A stretch of 39,150 nucleotides of DNA from Bryobacterales bacterium (GTDB lineage Bacteria > Acidobacteriota > Terriglobia > Bryobacterales > Bryobacteraceae), in the NCBI GenBank assembly GCA_027324255.1, contig DAHVTI010000124.1, forward strand, positions 1 through 39,150. Reading direction: 5' to 3'. Positions 32,101 through 37,226 of this stretch are shown here, piece after piece. Numbering within the stretch: the first letter of the stretch is position 1; each line of letters starts with the position of its first letter. A model generated the notes under the pieces. It had not been told where the DNA came from. It worked only from the letters and a program-made list of their open reading frames with translations, and made no database searches. The translations under genes and the position numbers were made by a program.

Positions 32101-32647
32101 GGACCTCGACTTCACGCAGCGCTTCAGCCTGACGGGCATCTACGAGCTGCCGTTCGGCAAAGGCAAGCCGGTCTTCGGCGGGGTCAACCGTTGGGTGGAC
32201 CTGCTGATCGGTGGCTGGCAGGCCCAGGCCTCGTATGAAGGGCAGTCGGGCGCTCCGCTGGGCTTCGGCAACGCGATCTTCAACGGGGACCTGGGCGGCA
32301 TCGCAATCCCGGTCTCGCAGCGCATGGCGGAACGCTGGTTCAACCCGGACGCGGGTTTTGAGCGCCGGGCGGCCTATCAACTGGCGTCGAACGTGCGGCA
32401 GTTCCCGCTGCGGTTCAGCGGAATTCGCGGAGACGGGATCAACAACGTGGACGCGTCGTTCATGAAGCGGTTCCGGATCACGGAGCGGGTGAACGCGCAG
32501 TTCCGGCTGGAGGCGATCAACGCGGCCAACCACGTGCAGTTCGCTGATCCGAACACGACGCCGACGAGCACGGCGTTCGGGACGGTGACGGCGGAAAAGG
32601 GGCACGGCCAGCGGCAGTTGAACCTGTTCATGAAGGTGATCTTCTAA
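29150..32647 (+). CDS. Oar-like TonB-dependent outer-membrane receptor
   Basis: 1165 residues. Signal peptide MLIRILAFTLLAATGLPAQE; carboxypeptidase-regulatory-like domain at about 23-105 (GTIRGRITDPSGAVAAGARV, GNYEIPYLLAGRYRLTV); plug at about 120-240 (ITELPIAGGNAYHLVRFMPG, DGVPNMANNASTYMAPPQD, VEEFRVQTTTYDA); then a long 22-strand-type barrel ending RQLNLFMKVIF with the aromatic C-terminal residue needed for outer-membrane insertion. Acidobacteria have many such receptors. The upstream riboswitch candidate suggests a corrinoid or B12-linked substrate. Start GTG at 29150 (or TTG 29153) with AGGAG about ten bases upstream. GC use and length are normal for the family. Confidence 0.93.
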   Translation: MLIRILAFTLLAATGLPAQESRGTIRGRITDPSGAVAAGARVEAANMDTGVKVPAASNTEGNYEIPYLLAGRYRLTVDLAGFKKSVRDDIELRINDRLTVDFSLELGTVGESVTVSGDATLLETASASLGGVVDGRRITELPIAGGNAYHLVRFMPGVNATGGHAPGNPTQDLANGAVVVNGTRTGSSEALVDGVPNMANNASTYMAPPQDMVEEFRVQTTTYDASAGRATGAIVNLTTKSGSNQFHGTGYYLDSRTRAVPWFSNRWLYDLSTGPITDEKRRQANPGWLYLRWGGTVSGPVVIPKVYDGHNRTFWSFGYEGMKVQRQATVIATFPTAAQRAGDFSQLLALGGAYQIYDPRSGVLQANGRVSRQPVAGNRIPSSALDPIAANIMKYFPNPNVAGDKEGRSNYFQIEDEKWRYKSIAARLDHNFSERWRAFTRVSSSEFDQRVRSYPSEAVGTWNNPSGYRVALDNVYTFSPTTLLNVRYGLVVQRPYSAPLHRGFDLSSLGFSSALISQIQSKTDYAGVSFPALTVDGYTGLGGGGGSLSSVYSHTIGTTVTHIQGDHSWRAGHEFRLMRENGFGYGNVSPAYTFGSAYTKGPLDTSGAAPIGQGLASLLYGIPTGGQVNVNASRAEQSSFHALFFQDDWRLTRKLTLNLGVRWEVELPVTERFNRTIRGYAFDAAHPIEGQARANYAANPIPQIPAAAFAVKGGLTFAGVDGLPRELWTSDKNNFMPRIGLAYQLNGLTVVRAGYGVFFAPSGSDRTDVNQGGFSQSTLIVPTLNNGVSFNATLASPFPNGIDTPVGSAGGMNTFLGRGISFFNTHPLNGYMQRWSLNVQRQLPLRMVLEVGYVGNRGTKLTSSRAQDGIPTQYLSTSGVRDQTTINLLNDQVKNPFAGIAGFTGTSLAGANVARSQLLRPYPHFTGMSMATNDAFSFYNAMTVNLEKRLSHGLVLQTNWTWSKFMEATGYLNEMNARPAYTVSDLDFTQRFSLTGIYELPFGKGKPVFGGVNRWVDLLIGGWQAQASYEGQSGAPLGFGNAIFNGDLGGIAIPVSQRMAERWFNPDAGFERRAAYQLASNVRQFPLRFSGIRGDGINNVDASFMKRFRITERVNAQFRLEAINAANHVQFADPNTTPTSTAFGTVTAEKGHGQRQLNLFMKVIF

Positions 32648-32696
32648 GGGGGAGGAGAAGGGCGCCGGCCTCCTTCGCCAAGGCTACGGCGGCCGG

Positions 32697-32727
32697 GCCT
32701 AGGCGGGACCTCCTGCCCCGCCTAGGC
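32697..32727. terminator. Bidirectional hairpin between the receptor gene and araB
   Basis: GCCTAGGCGGG and CCCGCCTAGGC form a perfect 11-bp stem with a 9-base loop. The stem includes the araB stop codon. It sits where the two genes converge; no T-run is present on either strand. The stretch 32648-32696 contains no gene. Confidence 0.5.
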
Positions 32728-34287
32728 TCGCAGGCGGCGGAGGGCCGGCAGGACGCCGCCGATCTCGACGGCGGCGGAGCCGGGCTTGCCGAGGCCGAAG
32801 TAGAGCTTGCGGTAGAGGGCGAACAGTTGCTCGTAGACGGCGGCTTCGGCCGGGTCGGGCTGGATGACCTGATAGGAGGGGCAGAGCTTTTCCTGCGCCT
32901 CTTCGATGGTGCGGAAAGCGCCGGCGGCCATAAAGGCGAAGATGGCGGAGCCGAGGCTCGTCACCTCCTGCGCGGGAACGAGGACGGGCTTGTTGAAGAC
33001 GTTGGCGTAGACGCGGTTGAGCGTGGGGTTCTTCTGCGGGATGCCTCCGCCGTTGATGACGCGGTGGATGGGAACGCCATGTTCGGCCATGCGCTCCAGG
33101 ATGATGCGGGTGTGGAAGGCGGTGCCTTCGATGGCGGCGAAGAGTTCGTCGGCGGCGGTGGTGGTGAGGGTCCAGCCGAGGGTGACGCCGCCGAGTTCGG
33201 CGTTGACGAGGACGGTGCGGTCGCCGTTGTCCCAGGTGAGGCGGAGCAGGCCGGTGGAGCCGGCCTTGCAGTTGTCGAGGCCCGCGGAGAGGGCGGCGAC
33301 GGTAGCGCCGGCGCGGTGGGCGATGGCTTCGAAGATGTCGCCGACGGCGGAGAGGCCGGCCTCGATGCCGTAGTAATCGGGGTGGATGGATCCTTTGACG
33401 ACGCCGCAGACGCCGGGGATGAGGCCCACTTCCCGGGCGATGGCCATCATGCAGGTGGAGGTGCCGACCACGTTGACGACGTCGCCTTCGCGGATGCCGG
33501 CGCCGATGGCGTCCCAGTGGGCGTCGAAGGCGCCGACGGGGATGGGGATGCCGGCCTTCAGGCCGAGCTTCGAGGCCCATTCGGGGGAGAGATGGCCGGC
33601 GATGCGGTCGGAGGTTTCGTAGCGGCCTTGGAGCTTCGAGCGGACGCCGGCCAGCAGCGGATCGACCTGGGTGAGAAACTCTTCCGGAGGCAGGCCGCCG
33701 AGGGCGTCATTGTACATCCACTTGTGGCCCATGGCGCAGACGCTGCGCGGGGCTTCGGCCGGGGAGGTGATGCCGCAGAGCGCGGCGGCCACGAGGTCGC
33801 AGTGCTCCATGGCGGTGACCATAGAGCCGCGCTTTTCAGGGTTGTTGCGCAGCCAGTGGAGGAGCTTGGAGAAGCCCCACTCGGAAGAGTAGACGCCGCC
33901 GCACCAGTTCAGCGCCTCCAGGCTGGTGGAGCGGGCCTTGGCGGTGATTTCGCCGGCCTCGTTCTTCGCGCGGTGATCGCACCAGAGGTAGTAGTCGTCC
34001 AGCGGGGTGAGTCCTGCGCCGAGGGGGATGACGGTGGAGCCGGTGGTGTCGAGGGCGATGGCCTGGACGAGGGAGCCGTCGACGCCGGCCGCCTGGAGGG
34101 CGTCGCGGGTGGCGGCGGCCAGCGCGTTCATGTGGTCGGCGTGGCTCTGGGTGGCGTGGTCGGGGTCTTCGCGCCGGCGGCTGACCGGGTATTCGGCGGA
34201 AGCCGCGCCGAGGCGGCCCCGTTCGCTGTCAAAGAGCGAGACGCGGACGGTCTGGGTTCCGAAGTCCACGCCGGCGACAACAGACAT
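32722..34287 (-). CDS. araB: Ribulokinase (FGGY family)
   Basis: 521 residues. FGGY kinase features: N-terminal phosphate loop VAGVDFGTQTVRVSLFD, ALDTTGSTVIPLG, YLWCDHRAKNEA, the catalytic Asp in PVGAFDAHWDAIGAG, and the C-terminal ATP loop NGGGIPQKNP. These match AraB-type ribulokinases more than xylulo- or glycerol kinases. It phosphorylates L-ribulose to L-ribulose-5-phosphate, the substrate of AraD. The ATG at 34287 has AGGAGG about ten bases upstream. It is divergent from araD with a shared 70-base gap; araA is not seen. Confidence 0.92.
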   Translation of the reverse strand: MSVVAGVDFGTQTVRVSLFDSERGRLGAASAEYPVSRRREDPDHATQSHADHMNALAAATRDALQAAGVDGSLVQAIALDTTGSTVIPLGAGLTPLDDYYLWCDHRAKNEAGEITAKARSTSLEALNWCGGVYSSEWGFSKLLHWLRNNPEKRGSMVTAMEHCDLVAAALCGITSPAEAPRSVCAMGHKWMYNDALGGLPPEEFLTQVDPLLAGVRSKLQGRYETSDRIAGHLSPEWASKLGLKAGIPIPVGAFDAHWDAIGAGIREGDVVNVVGTSTCMMAIAREVGLIPGVCGVVKGSIHPDYYGIEAGLSAVGDIFEAIAHRAGATVAALSAGLDNCKAGSTGLLRLTWDNGDRTVLVNAELGGVTLGWTLTTTAADELFAAIEGTAFHTRIILERMAEHGVPIHRVINGGGIPQKNPTLNRVYANVFNKPVLVPAQEVTSLGSAIFAFMAAGAFRTIEEAQEKLCPSYQVIQPDPAEAAVYEQLFALYRKLYFGLGKPGSAAVEIGGVLPALRRLRA

Positions 34288-34357
34288 GATTGCGCTTACC
34301 TCCTGTGAAACTGGCATCTTATCGCATACGCTGGTAGAGGAGTAATTGATTGCGGCC

Positions 34358-35050
34358 ATGCTGATTGAATCGCTTCGCCAACAGGTCCTCGAGGCCAACC
34401 TGGAGATCGTGCGCCGGGGCCTCGTGCTGTACACATTCGGCAACGCCAGCGGTTATTTACCGGAGGAAGGGCTGGTGGCTATCAAGCCCAGCGGCGTACC
34501 CTTCGAGAAACTGCGGCCCGAAGACATGGTGGTGGCCGAGTTGTCGGGCAGAATCGTGGACGGGACGCTGCGGCCCTCCTCGGATCTCGACACGCACCTG
34601 GAGATCTACCGGAGCTTTCCGTGCGTGCTGGGGGTGGTGCACACGCACTCCGGCTACGCGACGGCGTTCGCGCAGGCGCAGGCGGAGATTCCGTGCCTTG
34701 GTACGACGCACGCGGACTACTTTTACGGCAGCGTGCCGGTGACGCAGCCGCTGGCGGAAGAAGAGATCCGGGGCGACTATGAGTTGAACACGGGCAAGGC
34801 GATCGTGCGGCGGTTCGAGGGGATCGATCCGCTGACGCGGCCGGGGGTGCTGGTGGCCTCGCACGGGCCGTTCGCGTGGGGGACGTCGCCGGCCCGGGCG
34901 GCGATGAACGCCGTGCTGCTGGAAGAGATCGCGCGCATCGCGGCGATCACCATCGGAATCAACCCGAGCGTGCAGGCGATCGGCAAGGCGCTGCACGACC
35001 AGCATTTCCTGCGGAAGCACGGCCCGTGCGCGCGCTACGGGCAGGGGTAA
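34358..35050 (+). CDS. araD: L-ribulose-5-phosphate 4-epimerase
   Basis: 230 residues, the normal length. Class II aldolase-fold motifs: FGNASGYLPEEGLVAIKPSGV, SDLDTHLEIY with the catalytic Asp region, zinc ligands in VVHTHSGYATAFAQ, THADYFYGSVPVT, and a C-terminal LHDQHFLRKHGPCARYGQG. It epimerises L-ribulose-5-phosphate to D-xylulose-5-phosphate. I chose the ATG at 34358, where the family starts (LIESLRQQVLEAN); a TTG at 34346 lies closer to AGAGGAG. Divergent from araB, a separated arrangement. Confidence 0.92.
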   Translation: MLIESLRQQVLEANLEIVRRGLVLYTFGNASGYLPEEGLVAIKPSGVPFEKLRPEDMVVAELSGRIVDGTLRPSSDLDTHLEIYRSFPCVLGVVHTHSGYATAFAQAQAEIPCLGTTHADYFYGSVPVTQPLAEEEIRGDYELNTGKAIVRRFEGIDPLTRPGVLVASHGPFAWGTSPARAAMNAVLLEEIARIAAITIGINPSVQAIGKALHDQHFLRKHGPCARYGQG

Positions 35051-35076
35051 GCCGCGATTCTCCGGCGGCGCCACTT

Positions 35077-35092
35077 TGGCACCCTGATTGCA
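35077..35092 (+). promoter_or_regulatory. Near-perfect sigma-54 (-24/-12) promoter of the multihaem operon
   Basis: TGGCACCCTGATTGCA: TGGCAC, five bases, TTGCA, with GG at 35078-35079 and GC at 35090-35091 exactly 12 apart, preceded by TT. The predicted start is near 35103, leaving a leader of about 180 bases to the cytochrome ATG. It lies just past the araD stop. Confidence 0.75.
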
Positions 35093-35093
35093 T

Positions 35094-35120
35094 CTCCTCC
35101 TGGCAAGGAGCCAGGAGGAG
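35094..35120. repeat. 11-bp perfect inverted repeat at the predicted sigma-54 start
   Basis: CTCCTCCTGGC and GCCAGGAGGAG flank the loop AAGGA. It may end araD transcription (no T-run) or be an operator covering the start of the cytochrome operon; half of it lies upstream of the predicted start, so it would not form fully in that RNA. Confidence 0.6.
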
Positions 35121-35282
35121 AAGATTCCGGCAAGGCTTTCCGGACCCCGCTGGGAATATTTACCGATTAGCGTAATTCTTTCTCTCCTCGTAGGGTTTCT
35201 AACGGACCGGGTTGAGGAAACCTCCGCCTTCGTTCGCGAGGCGCTCCGCCGATAGGAACACATCGGGATTTTGTGCGTCCCC
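35121..35282 (+). other. Leader region of the multihaem operon
   Basis: No gene. Several short complementary segments can be read: TCCGG/CCGGA near 35126-35142, GGTTTC/GAAACC around 35194-35222, and CGCCT/AGGCG around 35226-35244. A structured leader is possible but no known riboswitch class was recognised; in particular the c-di-GMP (GEMM) consensus is not there. Confidence 0.35.
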
Positions 35283-37226
35283 ATGCCGGGGAGTGTTGGA
35301 GAGGGTTTGCTCTTAAGAAGTTGGGCCGACAGCGGTAGACTTGTCGCCCGCCTGCTCGTGGTAGCGGCGGGGCTGCTGCCTTGCCGCGCTCAGATGTCGC
35401 CGGGGGACCTGTCGCAGGCGCACCGGGAACTCGACAGCCCGCTCAGGTGCGTGTCCTGCCACGAATTCGGGGCCGGGGCGGCGCAGTTCAAGTGCTTGCA
35501 GTGCCACGAGGAGATCGCGCGCCGGCTGGCTGAGAAGCGCGGCTACCACGCGAAGGTGGTGCGGGGCACGGGGCGTCAGGCGGCCAACGACTGCAGCCGG
35601 TGCCACTCCGAGCACAACGGCCGGCGCCACCAACTGGTGCGCTGGCGGACGCCGAAGCTGAAGTTCGACCACAAGGAAGCGGGCTGGCCGCTGGAGGGCA
35701 AGCACGCGCGGGCGCGCTGCGAGCAGTGCCACAACGAAAGCCGCATCACGGCGGAGGACCGCGTCGTGCTGAAGCGGTCGAACCTGTCGGCGACATACGC
35801 CGGGCTGAGCCCGCGCTGCACGGCGTGCCACCGGGACGAGCACCGCGGAGACCTGGGCAAGGACTGCACGCGCTGCCACACCTTGGAGGGCTGGAAGCCG
35901 GCGTCCGGCTTCGACCATGGCAAGGCTGCCTTTGTCCTGACGGGCCGGCACGAGCAACTGGCGTGCGAGAAGTGCCACAAGCGGCTGGCGGCGCTGGGCA
36001 ATCACGTGCAATTCAAGAACTTCGGTTTCTTCAACACCTGCCGGGCCTGCCACCAGGACCCGCACGGCGGCTCCTTCGCCGGCGACTGCGAGAAGTGCCA
36101 CACCACCGCCGGGTGGAAGCCGGCGCGGCTGGAGGGCGGCTTCCAGCACGACAAGACCGGCTTCCCGTTGAAGGGGCGGCACGCCGCGGTGGAGTGCCGG
36201 AAGTGTCACCAGAGCGAAAATTTCCGCGCGAAGATTCCGCACGGGCGGTGCCTGGACTGCCACGAGGACCGGCACCGGGGGCAGCTCGCGGCGCGCGAGG
36301 GCGGCGAGTGCGGCGCCTGCCACACGGAGACGGGCTGGAAGCCGGCGCGGTTCGGGACGCGGGAGCACGCCGGCACGCGTTTCCCGCTGAACGGCCGGCA
36401 CGCGCCGGTGGAGTGCGCGAAATGCCATGCGGGGCAGGGCGCGGGCGTCAACTACCACCCGGCCTTCGCCAGTTGCCGGGACTGCCACCAGGACCGCCAC
36501 CGCGGCCAGTTTGCCGGCGCGCCGTATGAGAACCGCTGCGAGCGCTGCCACGCCGACGGCGGCTGGCAGGCGGCTCGCTACACCCTGGCCGATCACCAGA
36601 AAGGGCGGTTCGCTCTGCTGGGGGCGCACGCGGCCGTGCCGTGCGGCGAGTGCCACCGGGCGGGAGCGGATCCGGCGGACCGGCCGTTCCATTTTGGGTC
36701 GCTCGACTGCCAGCAGTGCCACGCCGACCCGCACCGCACGGTGCAGGCCGCGGCGGCGGGAGAGCGCCTGTCACCGGCGGCGGCGCGGTGGGGGTGCCCG
36801 TCCTGCCACACCACGCGGACCTGGAAGGAGACAGGGCCGTTCGACCACGGGCGGACGGACTTCGCGCTGACGGGCAAGCACCGCGGCGCGCCGTGCACCG
36901 GCTGCCACAAGCCGGCCGTAATGGGTGAGAAGAAGCTCGTGTCGTTCGCCGGAACGGCGCGGGCGTGCGGCGCCTGCCACGGCGACGCGCACGACGGGCA
37001 GTTCGCCGGGCTCGGCGGGACGCAGCCGGACTGCGCGCGCTGCCACGAGACGTCCAACTGGCGCTCGAACGAGTTCGACCATCAGAGGAATACGAACTTC
37101 TCGCTGGCGGGGGCACACGAGCGGGTGCCGTGCCGGATGTGCCACGCGAACCGGCGGCAGGTGGAGGGGCGCATGGTGGTGTTGTACCGCGGGACGCCGA
37201 GGAGTTGCGAGGAGTGCCATCGATGA
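35283..37226 (+). CDS. 23-haem multihaem cytochrome c
   Basis: 647 residues. Signal peptide with the hydrophobic part LVARLLVVAAGLLPCRAQ (cleavage likely after AQ). Then 23 CxxCH haem sites, about one per 27 residues, from CVSCH to CEECH, which is followed directly by Arg and the stop. The recurring module is CxxCHTxxGWKPAxFDH then FxLxGRHxxVxCxKCH and CxDCHxDxHRGQ, of the class III/c7-like multihaem type. It should carry electrons across the periplasm or beyond the outer membrane. The start is uncertain: ATG 35283 gives a plausible long signal peptide; a TTG at 35271 is in frame. ATGA overlap couples it to the next gene. Confidence 0.93.
   Translation: MPGSVGEGLLLRSWADSGRLVARLLVVAAGLLPCRAQMSPGDLSQAHRELDSPLRCVSCHEFGAGAAQFKCLQCHEEIARRLAEKRGYHAKVVRGTGRQAANDCSRCHSEHNGRRHQLVRWRTPKLKFDHKEAGWPLEGKHARARCEQCHNESRITAEDRVVLKRSNLSATYAGLSPRCTACHRDEHRGDLGKDCTRCHTLEGWKPASGFDHGKAAFVLTGRHEQLACEKCHKRLAALGNHVQFKNFGFFNTCRACHQDPHGGSFAGDCEKCHTTAGWKPARLEGGFQHDKTGFPLKGRHAAVECRKCHQSENFRAKIPHGRCLDCHEDRHRGQLAAREGGECGACHTETGWKPARFGTREHAGTRFPLNGRHAPVECAKCHAGQGAGVNYHPAFASCRDCHQDRHRGQFAGAPYENRCERCHADGGWQAARYTLADHQKGRFALLGAHAAVPCGECHRAGADPADRPFHFGSLDCQQCHADPHRTVQAAAAGERLSPAAARWGCPSCHTTRTWKETGPFDHGRTDFALTGKHRGAPCTGCHKPAVMGEKKLVSFAGTARACGACHGDAHDGQFAGLGGTQPDCARCHETSNWRSNEFDHQRNTNFSLAGAHERVPCRMCHANRRQVEGRMVVLYRGTPRSCEECHR

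Noticed and set aside
29120-32605. Very long open frame antisense to the TonB receptor
   Set aside because: An Arg/His-rich composition without any domain, explained by the GC-rich codons of the sense gene; the receptor on the plus strand has a full domain order.
34880-35076. GTCATGAC enhancer copies upstream of the second sigma-54 promoter
   Set aside because: None was found in the araD 3' part or the gap, so control by the same regulator stays unproven.
35121-35282. c-di-GMP or cGAMP (GEMM) riboswitch in the cytochrome leader, as found before Geobacter cytochromes
   Set aside because: The conserved GEMM blocks were not found; only generic short stems.
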